This document shows positions 9,240 to 17,985 of a stretch of DNA of 64,000 bases, piece by piece. Source of the DNA: Bacteroidales bacterium (GTDB lineage Bacteria; Bacteroidota; Bacteroidia; Bacteroidales; JAIOZK01). Position 1 is the stretch's first letter. Each line of letters starts with the position of its first letter. The position numbers were made by a program, and so were the translations under genes. The notes under the pieces were generated by a model that saw only the letters and a list, made by a program, of their open reading frames with translations, searched no databases and was not told the DNA's origin. The DNA is taken from the NCBI GenBank assembly GCA_021740625.1, contig JAIOZK010000010.1, positions 1 to 64,000 of the forward strand, written 5' to 3'.

Positions 9240-10058
9240 TTATCCAAGCAATCCGAGTTTTTGCATTACTTCCGCAAGGATCTGTTTCCTAATCATCCCA
9301 AAATCCGAGGGCACCTCTTTGGTGGCCGGTTCAATATTCACTGCTACAAAATAAACATTGTCATTTGTTTCGTAATAACCTACGAACCAGCCGGTGTTAT
9401 TGTTGTTGCGGATGGCCCATCCGGTTTTTCCGTAGAGTCTGTAATTGCCGGCATCTTCGATCCGCATGATTTCTTTCATGGCCTCAGAGGTGGAAGTTGA
9501 TACCGGAAGTTCCTCCATATAAAGCCTTCTGAGGAAATCGATCTGTTCGCGCTGGCTGATCCTGGAGTTGCCTTCCAGCCAGAATTTATCGATGTTGTCG
9601 TTGCGCACGATCATATTGCCATAATCCAGCTCATGCAGCCAGTTGCTCATTTGTACAGGGCCTATCGCCCTGGCAAGCTGCTGGTAACAAGGCACACATG
9701 ATGACTGAAATGCTTCCTTAAGGGTCATGTCCTTTTCCCATGCCTCAAGTCTTCTTTCGGAGCCATCCCATCTGAAAAGCGTATCTTTTGTATTCAGCAG
9801 GCCCGTTTCCAGTCCGATGATGCTATTCACAATTTTGAAGGTGGAAGCAGGGAGGAATCCCGAATCGGCTCTTTGGAGGTTGTAACCGTAAAAATACTGA
9901 TTGATCGTGTCGTAGATCAGCACCGATCCGTGTACTTTGTAGCTGTCGAAGATCTTCTTTAATTCTTTATGTTCACCCTGCCGGGGTCCTTCTGATGGAG
10001 TGCACGACAGCAAGGAGAAGAAAACGATCGACAATAGTAAAACCGGGAATGTTTTCAT
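9240..10058 (-). CDS. Class D (OXA-type) serine beta-lactamase, lipoprotein
   Basis: This enzyme hydrolyses beta-lactams through an acyl-serine intermediate. All class D signatures are present: S72-T-F-K75 (nucleophile and the lysine that is carbamylated in this class), S120-C-V122, Y146-G-N148, W160-L-E-G163 and K211-T-G213. The N-terminus MKTFPVLLLSIVFFSLLSC carries a lipobox with Cys19, so the protein is probably a membrane-anchored periplasmic lipoprotein. I chose ATG at 10058; a TTG 12 nt upstream would overlap yqeY. It sits 4 nt after yqeY behind the dcw cluster. No mobile element adjoins it, so it looks intrinsic rather than newly acquired. Substrate range cannot be predicted. Confidence 0.9.
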   Translation of the reverse strand: MKTFPVLLLSIVFFSLLSCTPSEGPRQGEHKELKKIFDSYKVHGSVLIYDTINQYFYGYNLQRADSGFLPASTFKIVNSIIGLETGLLNTKDTLFRWDGSERRLEAWEKDMTLKEAFQSSCVPCYQQLARAIGPVQMSNWLHELDYGNMIVRNDNIDKFWLEGNSRISQREQIDFLRRLYMEELPVSTSTSEAMKEIMRIEDAGNYRLYGKTGWAIRNNNNTGWFVGYYETNDNVYFVAVNIEPATKEVPSDFGMIRKQILAEVMQKLGLLG

Positions 10059-10062
10059 TTTG

Positions 10063-10515
10063 TTATCCAAGCAATTTTTTCACCATGGCAGCCACACTTT
10101 TATTATCCGCTTTACCGGCAAATTTCTTGCTGGCGATGCCCATTACCTTACCCATGTCTTTCATGCTTTGTGCGCCTGTTTCTTCGATGATCTTCCTGAT
10201 CTCCGCTTCCATCTCCTCTTCGTTCATTTGTTCCGGCAGGTAGGTCTCAATAATGGAAGCCTGGTATTCTTCTTCTTCGGCCAGTTCCGGGCGGTTTTTT
10301 TCGCGATAAATGGCGGCACTTTCTTTTCTTTGCTTCACAAGCTTTTGCAACATGCTCATTTCCACATTTTCGGGTATATCCCCAACCGGGGCATCCTTAC
10401 CGGTTTTGGCTAGCAAGAGGGCCGCCTTGATGGCCCGCAATGCTTCAAGTTTTTTGGCGTCTTTGGCCTTCATGGCCTGTTTCAGGTCTTCGTTGATCTT
10501 TTCGGCTAAACTCAT
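10063..10515 (-). CDS. yqeY: YqeY/GatB-domain protein
   Basis: The 150-residue helical protein matches the GatB/YqeY family, which resembles the tRNA-binding tail domain of the GatB amidotransferase subunit. Recognisable features are the N-terminal MSLAEKINEDLKQAMKAKD, EALRAIKAA, the IIETYLPEQMNEEE segment and the C-terminal MGKVMGIASKKFAGKADNK motif. Its biochemical role is unsettled. It lies between ftsZ and the beta-lactamase gene, separated from ftsZ by a strong terminator, so it probably starts its own transcript with the lactamase. Confidence 0.92.
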   Translation of the reverse strand: MSLAEKINEDLKQAMKAKDAKKLEALRAIKAALLLAKTGKDAPVGDIPENVEMSMLQKLVKQRKESAAIYREKNRPELAEEEEYQASIIETYLPEQMNEEEMEAEIRKIIEETGAQSMKDMGKVMGIASKKFAGKADNKSVAAMVKKLLG

Positions 10516-10545
10516 GATTTGATTTTTTGGATTTCGAAGATAAGA

Positions 10546-10597
10546 AAAAAAACAGGGTCTAAGACCCTCTGATTAGGGTCTTAGACCCTGTTTTTTT
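10546..10597. terminator. Bidirectional terminator with nested palindromes after ftsZ
   Basis: A perfect 23-bp inverted repeat (10546-10568 with 10575-10597, loop CTGATT) has A and T runs outside, suited to ending ftsZ transcription on the minus strand. Each arm holds the near-palindrome AGGGTCTAAGACCCT or its complement, so the structure could switch between one long stem and two short hairpins. Confidence 0.93.
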
Positions 10598-10598
10598 C

Positions 10599-12170
10599 TC
10601 AATCCGGCTTATCATGCAAAAAGGAATTGTTCTTTTTCAAACTGGATTTATTTTCGTCTTTATCTTCCGACAGGTAAAATCTTGAAACCTGTGATTCTGA
10701 AGAAGAAGGGGTATCCGTTAGTTTGACTTTCCTTCGGATGTATGCGGGTTCATCTTCGAGTTTGGACAGATCGCGCGAGCTGCGCAGGTTAACACTTAGA
10801 TCTTTAAGCTTCTGGATTCTTTCCTGCGACATTTTCTCGAGCTCTTCATGAACTTTTTCTTCCCTTTCTCTCAGTTCTTCCTTGCTCTTCATTTCAGCCT
10901 GGTCTTCTTCTGCTTTGCTCTTTTCCGCTGTGCTTTCTTCCTTCTTCGACTCATAGGAGGTCTCACTAAAATGAACAGAGGATTTTTCCCTGGTTTTTTT
11001 CTCTCCTGTCGTCAGGTCGAAAACAATTGTTCTTTCAACACCGGTTTTCTGATCTGGATTTTCTTCCGGTTTATCTTCTTTTTTCCTGATCAGTTTGATT
11101 TCTTCTTTTTCCTCCTGGTCCGGTTTTGATATTTCCGGTGGTTTTTCAGAAGGTTTTTCAGGCTTTTTTTTGTTTAAGTCATATCGTATAATTTCTTTCT
11201 GGGCCTCTTTCTTGGTTTCAAAACCTGTGGCGATCAGGGTAATGCTGATCTTCTTGCCCAGTGATTCTTCCACACCATTACCCCAGATAATATCTGCACT
11301 GGGACCTGCTTCCCGTTGTATGTAATCTGTAACTTCCATGACCTCATCCATGGATATTTCATCTTCACCCGAAGAGAAATACAGCAGTATGTCACTGGCG
11401 CCTTCAATTTTATTGTCGTTGAGCAGGGGCGACTCAAGAGCTTCCTGGATTGCTTTTGTGGCACGTCCTTCACCTTCCACGATTGCGGATCCCATGATGG
11501 CCGTGCCACTGTCTTTCATGACCGTTTTTACATCTTCGAAATCCACATTGATATAGCCGGTAACCGTGATAATTTCGGCAATACCTTTGGCCGCCGTGGT
11601 AAGCACGCTGTCGGCTTTGGCAAATGCTTGCGAAAGCTTCAGGTCGCCACTGAGGAGCCTGAGTTTATCATTGACGATGATCAAAAGGGTATCCACATGT
11701 CTTTTTAGCTCTTCCAAACCTTCTTCGGCCTGCATGCGGCGTTTTCTGCCTTCGAAAGAAAAGGGCATGGTTACGATGCCCACGGTCAGTATACCAAGTT
11801 CCTTGGCGATTTCGGCAATGACAGGTGCTGCTCCCGTACCGGTTCCACCCCCCATGCCAGCCGTGATGAACAACATCTGGGTGTGTTTTTCCAGTACTTC
11901 CCTTATTTCATCGGCTTTTTCACGGGCAGCCTCTTTTCCTACAGAAGGAATGGAACCCGCTCCCAGTCCTTTGTTGCCAAGTTGTATCTTGATGGGTACC
12001 TCGCTGGCCTCAAGCGCCTGGGCATCCGTATTGCAAACGATGAAATCAACGCCCCTGATTCCTTCATTAAACATGTTCGTGACTGCATTGCTACCGCCTC
12101 CGCCAACGCCCATCACTTTAATGATTGATGATTGATTTTTGGGTAGGTCGAATTTGATCATATCGGTCAT
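10599..12170 (-). CDS. ftsZ: Cell division GTPase FtsZ with long charged C-terminal linker
   Basis: FtsZ polymerises into the division ring in the cytoplasm. The tubulin signature GGGTGTG is at residues 107-113, after the GVGGGGSNAV loop; NTDAQAL and the T7-loop region are also present. The globular core ends near residue 320. Then comes a linker of about 150 residues rich in Glu and Lys, probably partly coiled-coil, and a conserved tail peptide EPAYIRRKVKL that would bind FtsA. The 523 residues exceed the usual 380-450. It is last in the dcw cluster, 91 nt after ftsA, a gap that could hold an internal promoter. A second ATG lies at 12161. Confidence 0.97.
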   Translation of the reverse strand: MTDMIKFDLPKNQSSIIKVMGVGGGGSNAVTNMFNEGIRGVDFIVCNTDAQALEASEVPIKIQLGNKGLGAGSIPSVGKEAAREKADEIREVLEKHTQMLFITAGMGGGTGTGAAPVIAEIAKELGILTVGIVTMPFSFEGRKRRMQAEEGLEELKRHVDTLLIIVNDKLRLLSGDLKLSQAFAKADSVLTTAAKGIAEIITVTGYINVDFEDVKTVMKDSGTAIMGSAIVEGEGRATKAIQEALESPLLNDNKIEGASDILLYFSSGEDEISMDEVMEVTDYIQREAGPSADIIWGNGVEESLGKKISITLIATGFETKKEAQKEIIRYDLNKKKPEKPSEKPPEISKPDQEEKEEIKLIRKKEDKPEENPDQKTGVERTIVFDLTTGEKKTREKSSVHFSETSYESKKEESTAEKSKAEEDQAEMKSKEELREREEKVHEELEKMSQERIQKLKDLSVNLRSSRDLSKLEDEPAYIRRKVKLTDTPSSSESQVSRFYLSEDKDENKSSLKKNNSFLHDKPD

Positions 12171-12261
12171 GACTTTTATTATTTCGTTCTAAAATAATGT
12201 TAATTGAGGCCTGCCGCTGATCAATCCCATGGAATTATCAACGTAAGCCTGTTAATATTTT

Positions 12262-13590
12262 TTATTCTATTTCGTCTTTTTCAAACCAGTTCTGTATGCG
12301 TTCCAGGAAGCTACCCGGCCCGATTTCTTTCTCACTCCTGCCGTATTCCTTTTCTTTTCCCTTTTCCTTCTTGATCTTGAATTTGATCTTTCTCTTTTCA
12401 CCAAGCTCTGCCAGCTCTTTTGTTCTTTCTTTGTTAAAGCGCGAGATGCCTTCGATGACGAGTCCAATTCCTGTTGCATACATCGGGCTTGCCACTTCAT
12501 CTTTCACTTCTTTGGCAAGATGTTCGTTGGGATAGCCTACACGGGTATCCATACCGGTTATAAATTCAGTTAGCTGCAGAATGTGCTGAAGCATGGCTCC
12601 ACCACCAGTGAGGACAATGCCGGCAATGAGTTTCTTTTCATAACCGGAATTTCGGATCTCGAAGTAAATGTGTTCAATGATCTCTTCCATCCTGGCTTGT
12701 ATGATGCTGGCCAGGTTTTTCAGGCTGATCTCTTTCGGAGGTCTGCCGCGCAAGCCGGGGATGGCAACGATCTCTTCTTCCTTGTTTTCACTGGCCAGGG
12801 CAGAGCCAAATTTTACCTTCAGCTCTTCTGCATGTTTTTTGATGATGGTGCATCCTTCCTTTACATCCTCCGTAATGATATCGCCGCCAAATGGAATAAC
12901 TGCCGTATGACGGATGATGCCATCCTGGAAGATTGCAATGTCGGTGGTTCCGCCACCAATGTCTACCAGTACCACACCGGCTTCTTTTTCTTCATCACTC
13001 AAAACAGCTTCGGCCGAGGCAATGGGTTCCAGGATCAGGTCAACCACTTCCAGCCCTGCTTTCCTAACACATTTGTAAATGTTTTTGGCTGCGGCCGTTT
13101 GCCCGATGATGATGTGAAAATTGGCTTCGAGCGAATTTCCCAGCATGCCGATGGGTTCCTTGATGCCTTCTTCCCCGTCGATGATATATTCCTGGGGAAT
13201 TACATCTATGATCTCCTCCCCGGGATTCATGTTCAGGTTGTACATGCTGTTGTGCAGCTTTTCAATGTCCTGCTCACTGATTTCCTCATCACTGTTTTCC
13301 CGGATCAGTGAACCCCTGTGCTGCAGGCTTTTGATGTGCTGCCCGGCAATGCCAACGTTCACATATTTGATATCCACTTCCGATTCTTCGCTTGCCTGAT
13401 TGATGGCTGTTTTGATGGAATTTACCGTGTTCTCGATATTGGAAACCACACCACGTTTTACGCCGTAGGAATCTGTCCTGCCGTGCCCGAGAATTTCAAT
13501 CTTGTTGAATTCATTCCTTCTTCCCACGATGGCAGCAATCTTGGTTGTGCCTATGTCCAGTCCGACGATAATTTCTGATGATTCTTTCAT
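12262..13590 (-). CDS. ftsA: Cell division protein FtsA
   Basis: FtsA is the actin-like ATPase that tethers FtsZ to the membrane and recruits later division proteins. VGLDIGTTKIAAIVG at residues 8-22 is the phosphate-1 motif; VVLVDIGGGTTDIAIF is phosphate-2; IVLTGGGAMLQ is the adenosine motif; an SHS2-type insertion lies between. The basic tail (about residues 385-425) followed by FLERIQNWFEKDEIE should be the amphipathic membrane-targeting helix. ATG at 13590 gives 442 residues; a TTG at 13614 would overlap ftsQ and adds no conserved sequence. Confidence 0.96.
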   Translation of the reverse strand: MKESSEIIVGLDIGTTKIAAIVGRRNEFNKIEILGHGRTDSYGVKRGVVSNIENTVNSIKTAINQASEESEVDIKYVNVGIAGQHIKSLQHRGSLIRENSDEEISEQDIEKLHNSMYNLNMNPGEEIIDVIPQEYIIDGEEGIKEPIGMLGNSLEANFHIIIGQTAAAKNIYKCVRKAGLEVVDLILEPIASAEAVLSDEEKEAGVVLVDIGGGTTDIAIFQDGIIRHTAVIPFGGDIITEDVKEGCTIIKKHAEELKVKFGSALASENKEEEIVAIPGLRGRPPKEISLKNLASIIQARMEEIIEHIYFEIRNSGYEKKLIAGIVLTGGGAMLQHILQLTEFITGMDTRVGYPNEHLAKEVKDEVASPMYATGIGLVIEGISRFNKERTKELAELGEKRKIKFKIKKEKGKEKEYGRSEKEIGPGSFLERIQNWFEKDEIE

Positions 13591-13594
13591 GTCG

Positions 13595-14371
13595 CTATAT
13601 TTTTGTGCAAACAATTTGATTTTTAAACTTCAAGTTTATCTTTTTATATTGATTCCAGTCTTTGTTCCGCAAGTCTCGGGTGTAAAATGCTTTCAGGTTT
13701 TCGAGTTTTTCTGCGGCTCTTTCACAGGCCCCGAATTCGATAACATGCTTGCCCACTTTGGGGATCAGTTCATAATTCCGGCCATCCAGGTAAAGCTGTT
13801 CAATTTGTGCGTTCAGAAACGCATCCCTTTCTATCAGTTCTGCCAGCCGGAATATTTCTTCAATTTTGCCATGATCGAGCGAATCGACCGAAATGATTTC
13901 TGTTTTTTTGGGGATAGAGACTGCCGGAATATCCCCGTTGACTACCAGTACACGGGCTGCTTTGTTTACAGCGCTTCTGAAAAGATTGCCTTCCCGGTCG
14001 ATATAATAGGCATTGTTTTTCTTATCGATGATCCTGAGCAGGGGAATGCGTTGTTCGATCTGTATGTTAAGAACTCCGTTGATTCCCGAGAAAACATCTA
14101 CCTGCCCGATGAAAGGGTTCTGTCGCAGTTCTTCCTCGATCAAATGTGTGTTGATCTGTCTGAGAGGCCTGTTAACAATCGAATCATAAAGACTACTGAC
14201 AATTTCTCTGACCTCCTGTTCTTTGACCAGTCTGTATTCATGATCATCTTTGATGCTTACCTGAAATGATTTACACCGGATAGATTCATGCATCCGGTTG
14301 GCGAATCCGAGCAAAATAAACAGCCCCGCCACGAGAATAATGTATAGTATGCCTTTCAGGGTCCTGTTCAT
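13595..14371 (-). CDS. ftsQ: Cell division protein FtsQ/DivIB
   Basis: The 258-residue bitopic protein has a short cytoplasmic start, a transmembrane helix (about residues 6-24, ILYIILVAGLFILLGFA), a POTRA-type domain (EVREIVSSLYDSIVNRPLRQIN) and a beta domain with VFSGINGVLNIQIEQRIPLLRIIDK and YYIDREGNLF. It belongs to the periplasmic FtsQLB scaffold. Sequence conservation in this family is low; position between murC (4-nt overlap) and ftsA supports the call. Confidence 0.9.
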   Translation of the reverse strand: MNRTLKGILYIILVAGLFILLGFANRMHESIRCKSFQVSIKDDHEYRLVKEQEVREIVSSLYDSIVNRPLRQINTHLIEEELRQNPFIGQVDVFSGINGVLNIQIEQRIPLLRIIDKKNNAYYIDREGNLFRSAVNKAARVLVVNGDIPAVSIPKKTEIISVDSLDHGKIEEIFRLAELIERDAFLNAQIEQLYLDGRNYELIPKVGKHVIEFGACERAAEKLENLKAFYTRDLRNKDWNQYKKINLKFKNQIVCTKI

Positions 14372-15726
14372 CGTTTCATCAATATTTTTTCGATGGGTTC
14401 AACCAGTTGATCAATATCACCTGCACCAATGGTGGCCAGCACCTCGAACTTTTTATTGCCGATCCAGTTTAGCAGCTCTTCTTTGTTCAACAATACTTTG
14501 TTGTCATGCCCAATCCTGTCAAATATTATCTTTGAGCTCACACCTTCAATGGGCTTCTCCCTGGCCGGGTAAATATCCAGGAGTATGATTTCGTCCAGCA
14601 GCGACAGGCTTTTCGCAAATTCTTCTGCAAAGTCCCGGGTCCGGCTGTAGAGATGGGGCTGGAATATGCCGCTTATTTTCTTCGAAGGATACAGGTTTTT
14701 CACCGCTTCCACAAAAGCATGTATTTCTTCAGGATGATGAGCGTAATCGTCGATAAATATCGTTTCACCGTGTTTGATCCTGTACTCAAACCTGCGCTTA
14801 ACCCCTTTGTATGATTCGAGTGCCTGTTTAATATCCTTTGCTGAAATGCCTAGATTCAGGGCAATCGCAGCGGCTGCCAGGGCATTCTCAACATTATGTT
14901 TGCCCGGCATTTGCAGGCGAATATTGTCGATGCGTCCTTTTGCATATCTTATGTTGAAAATATAATCATGTTTTCCGGGCAGGATGTTTAATGCCGTATA
15001 ATCACAGTCTTCAGAAACTGAATACAGAATTTTGGTTCCTGAATAACTGATTTGCTCTTTGAGCTTTGAATTGACCAGCAGTTTGCCATTTTCTTTGGTA
15101 TTGGCGGCAAATTGCTGAAATGTATTTTTCAGTTCTTCGTGTGTAAGGTAAATATCCAGGTGGTCGGAATCCATGGCAGATATGACGGAAAATGAAGGTT
15201 TCAGTTTTAAAAATGAACGGTCGAATTCATCGGCCTCCACCACCATGTAGTCACATTTTTCACTGAAAAGGAAATTGGAGTCATAATTCGACATGATTCC
15301 ACCGATAAAGGCAGTCACATTTTTTCTGTTTTCTTTCAGGATATGGGAGATCATGCTGGCAATGCTGGTCTTTCCATGGGTTCCTGCTACAGCAATCGTA
15401 TAATAATCCTGCGTGATATTCTCCAGTACCTCCGATCTCTTTTGTAGCGTTGTTCCTTCTTTCCTGATAAATTGAAACTCTTTCAGTTCGGATGGGATGG
15501 CAGGCGTATAGACCACAAGATCAATATCGACAGGTATAAGTTTTGGGTTGTCTTCAAAATGAATGTTTATGCCTTCATTCTGCAACTCGCTGGTAAGAGG
15601 TGTGGAAACACGGTCATAACCGGAAACGCTTATTCCTTTCCGCAGGAAATACCTGGCCAGGGCGCTCATGCCGATGCCTCCGATGCCCAGGAAATAAATA
15701 TGTTTCAGTTTTCCGTAATCCATCAT
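14368..15726 (-). CDS. murC: UDP-N-acetylmuramate--L-alanine ligase
   Basis: MurC adds L-alanine to UDP-MurNAc using ATP in the cytoplasm, the first peptide step of peptidoglycan synthesis. The 452-residue protein starts with a Rossmann motif FLGIGGIGMSALA, has the ATP loop VAGTHGKTSIASMI (near residue 115), EADEFDRSFL, the DYAHHPEE segment near residue 330 and QPHLYSRT. It overlaps murG by 4 nt and ftsQ by 4 nt. Two ATG codons stand in tandem at 15726 and 15723. Confidence 0.97.
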   Translation of the reverse strand: MMDYGKLKHIYFLGIGGIGMSALARYFLRKGISVSGYDRVSTPLTSELQNEGINIHFEDNPKLIPVDIDLVVYTPAIPSELKEFQFIRKEGTTLQKRSEVLENITQDYYTIAVAGTHGKTSIASMISHILKENRKNVTAFIGGIMSNYDSNFLFSEKCDYMVVEADEFDRSFLKLKPSFSVISAMDSDHLDIYLTHEELKNTFQQFAANTKENGKLLVNSKLKEQISYSGTKILYSVSEDCDYTALNILPGKHDYIFNIRYAKGRIDNIRLQMPGKHNVENALAAAAIALNLGISAKDIKQALESYKGVKRRFEYRIKHGETIFIDDYAHHPEEIHAFVEAVKNLYPSKKISGIFQPHLYSRTRDFAEEFAKSLSLLDEIILLDIYPAREKPIEGVSSKIIFDRIGHDNKVLLNKEELLNWIGNKKFEVLATIGAGDIDQLVEPIEKILMKR

Positions 15727-16829
15727 TTGATCAGTTTTAATGCTTCCTCTGTAATTTTTTTCGTTGCTTCCGGCCTGGCCAGTTTTTGAATGTTATCTCC
15801 CAGTGATTTTTGCAATTCCCTGTTGTGAATCAAAGCTGACAATTCTTTGATTAAAAGGGAAGATGCTTCATTGTTTTTTACCAACAAAGCAGCTTTTTTA
15901 TCAACAAGTGCCATGGCATTCCTGCTTTGGTGATCTTCGGCTGCAGTGGGCAAGGGGACGAAGATGCAGGCTTTGCCCACAATGCATAATTCAGAAATAG
16001 CAATGGCACCCGCCCTGGAAATCAGTATATCTGCCGCTGCATAGGCCAGGTCCATCTCATTGATGAACTCCAGGACCTTGATATTTCGTTCATATTTTCC
16101 TCTGACAGCCTTCAATGCCTCATCATAAAAATACTTTCCACTTTGCCACAATACCTGGATTCCAAGCCGGGAGATTTTTTCTGTATTTTCTTTGATGGCC
16201 ATGTTGATACCCCTGGCACCCTGACTGCCTCCGATGATGAGCAGTACCGGCCTGCCTGCTTCAAGTCCAAAGTGCCTGAAAGCTTTCTCCTTTTTGTTAT
16301 CCATATCCAGGAGATCTTTTCTTACCGGATTTCCAGTGATCACGATCTTTTCTGCCGGGAAATATTTTTCCAATCCTTCATATGCCACACAGATTGTATC
16401 GACAGTTTTTGCCAGCAAACGATTGGTGATACCCGGCAGGGAGTTTTGTTCCTGTATCAGGCAGGGAACGCCTTTTTTGGAAGCTGCCCTCAATGTTGGC
16501 CCGCTTGCATATCCCCCTGTACCAATGGCCAGATCGGGTTGAAATTCCCGCACAAGTTTCCGGGCCCGGTTCATGCTCTTCAGCAATTTGAAAGGAAAGC
16601 TGAGGTTTTTGGTAGTCAGACTACGCTGAAGCCCGGCAATAGGAAGGCCTTCGATTTTATACCCTGCCGCCGGAACTTTTTGCATTTCCATTTTTCCCAT
16701 CGCCCCCACAAAAAGGAATTCTGCCTCCGGATGTTTCTCCCGGATGCAGTCGGCAATGGCGATGGCCGGGAAAATATGGCCCCCGGTTCCCCCTCCGCTG
16801 ATCAGTATTCTGGGTTTAAGCTGTTGCAT
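15723..16829 (-). CDS. murG: UDP-GlcNAc:lipid I N-acetylglucosaminyltransferase
   Basis: MurG adds GlcNAc to lipid I at the inner face of the cytoplasmic membrane to make lipid II. The 368-residue GT-B protein shows the N-terminal G-loop ISGGGTGGHIFPAIAIAD, the second-domain IGGSQGARGIN loop and the donor-binding ILISRAGAIAISELCIVGKACIFVPLP segment. It overlaps ftsW by 14 nt and murC by 4 nt. Confidence 0.97.
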   Translation of the reverse strand: MQQLKPRILISGGGTGGHIFPAIAIADCIREKHPEAEFLFVGAMGKMEMQKVPAAGYKIEGLPIAGLQRSLTTKNLSFPFKLLKSMNRARKLVREFQPDLAIGTGGYASGPTLRAASKKGVPCLIQEQNSLPGITNRLLAKTVDTICVAYEGLEKYFPAEKIVITGNPVRKDLLDMDNKKEKAFRHFGLEAGRPVLLIIGGSQGARGINMAIKENTEKISRLGIQVLWQSGKYFYDEALKAVRGKYERNIKVLEFINEMDLAYAAADILISRAGAIAISELCIVGKACIFVPLPTAAEDHQSRNAMALVDKKAALLVKNNEASSLLIKELSALIHNRELQKSLGDNIQKLARPEATKKITEEALKLIK

Positions 16830-17976
16830 ACTGCTCCTGTTTTAGGTTTTCCGGGTTTGATATTTCTTTGCTTACACTCAGGATGATCCCCAGCGAAATG
16901 CTGGTGAACCAGATGGAAGTTCCCCCCATACTGATCAGGGGCAGGGGTTGCCCTGTAACGGGTAAAAGGTTCACTGCCACGCCCATGTTGATCATTGCCT
17001 GGAATACCAGGCTGAAGCTTACCCCGAAGGTAAGGAAAGCTCCGAAGTTCCTTGGAATTTTTGTTATGATCTTGACTGCCCTGAAAAATAAAATCAAATA
17101 GAGCAATACAACAAAGGATGCCCCGATCAATCCGTATTCTTCCACGATGATGGCGAAGATGAAATCGGAATAGGGATGGGGCAGAAAGTTACGCTGGGTG
17201 CTGTTGCCCGGCATTTTCCCGAACAATCCGCCACTTGCAATGGCAATCTTGGATTGTTCCACCTGGTAGTTGTCACCTTCGCTTCCACTCACAAAGTTTT
17301 CGATCCTGCTTTTCCAGGTCCAGAGCCTTCCCTGTTCTTCACCGGGAAGATTATAAAGAATCAATACAAAGATTGTTACAGCGACAATCCCAATCCCGAT
17401 CAGGCTTAAAATATATTTCATATTCACCCTTCCGATAAACATCATGACAAGGCTGGTTACAAATAACATAGCTGCTGTGCTGAAGTTGGAAGGCAGGATA
17501 AGCATGCAGATGATGAGGATGGGCAACATGATGGGCACAAAGGATTCACGGAAGCTTTTGATCTGTTCCTGCTTTTTTGTTAGCAGGCGGGCCAGGTACA
17601 TGATGAGTGTGAGTTTGGCCAGGTCGGAAGTCTGAAATGAGAGATTAAATGGCAGTGGCAATGCCCGCTTGGCTTCATTCAGGTTTATTCCGATTAGCAG
17701 TGTAAGAATGAGCAGGGGTACTGCAATGAAGAGGGCAACCTGAAAGATCCTGCTGTAATAAGTGTATTTCACAAGGTGTGCAAGGTACATTAGAAAAAGG
17801 CCAAATACCAGGATCATGAAATGCTTCAGCATATAATATTCTGTATTGCCCCCCTGGTATTTATAGGCAAGCGTTCCCGTTGAACTGTATACGGCCAGCA
17901 AGGAAAAAATGGACAAAAGGATCACCACGATCCAGATCACCCTGTCACCCTTGATATTTTTTAAAATAAAAGTCAT
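16816..17976 (-). CDS. ftsW: Lipid II polymerase FtsW (SEDS family)
   Basis: This 386-residue polytopic membrane protein belongs to the SEDS glycosyltransferases that polymerise septal peptidoglycan with the class B PBP. It has about ten hydrophobic segments, the VYSSTGTLA motif after the first helix, QTSDLAKLTLIMYLA, and the conserved VTGQPLPLISMGGTSIWFTS near residue 345. Position between murD and murG supports FtsW rather than RodA. Confidence 0.95.
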   Translation of the reverse strand: MTFILKNIKGDRVIWIVVILLSIFSLLAVYSSTGTLAYKYQGGNTEYYMLKHFMILVFGLFLMYLAHLVKYTYYSRIFQVALFIAVPLLILTLLIGINLNEAKRALPLPFNLSFQTSDLAKLTLIMYLARLLTKKQEQIKSFRESFVPIMLPILIICMLILPSNFSTAAMLFVTSLVMMFIGRVNMKYILSLIGIGIVAVTIFVLILYNLPGEEQGRLWTWKSRIENFVSGSEGDNYQVEQSKIAIASGGLFGKMPGNSTQRNFLPHPYSDFIFAIIVEEYGLIGASFVVLLYLILFFRAVKIITKIPRNFGAFLTFGVSFSLVFQAMINMGVAVNLLPVTGQPLPLISMGGTSIWFTSISLGIILSVSKEISNPENLKQEQYATA

Positions 17977-17985
17977 GCTTCTATC

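Noticed and set aside
12583-13311. Long plus-strand open frame opposite ftsA (242 codons)
   Set aside because: It mirrors the codon structure of ftsA and has no family resemblance or start signal. A similar frame at 13502-14269 opposite ftsQ was rejected for the same reason.
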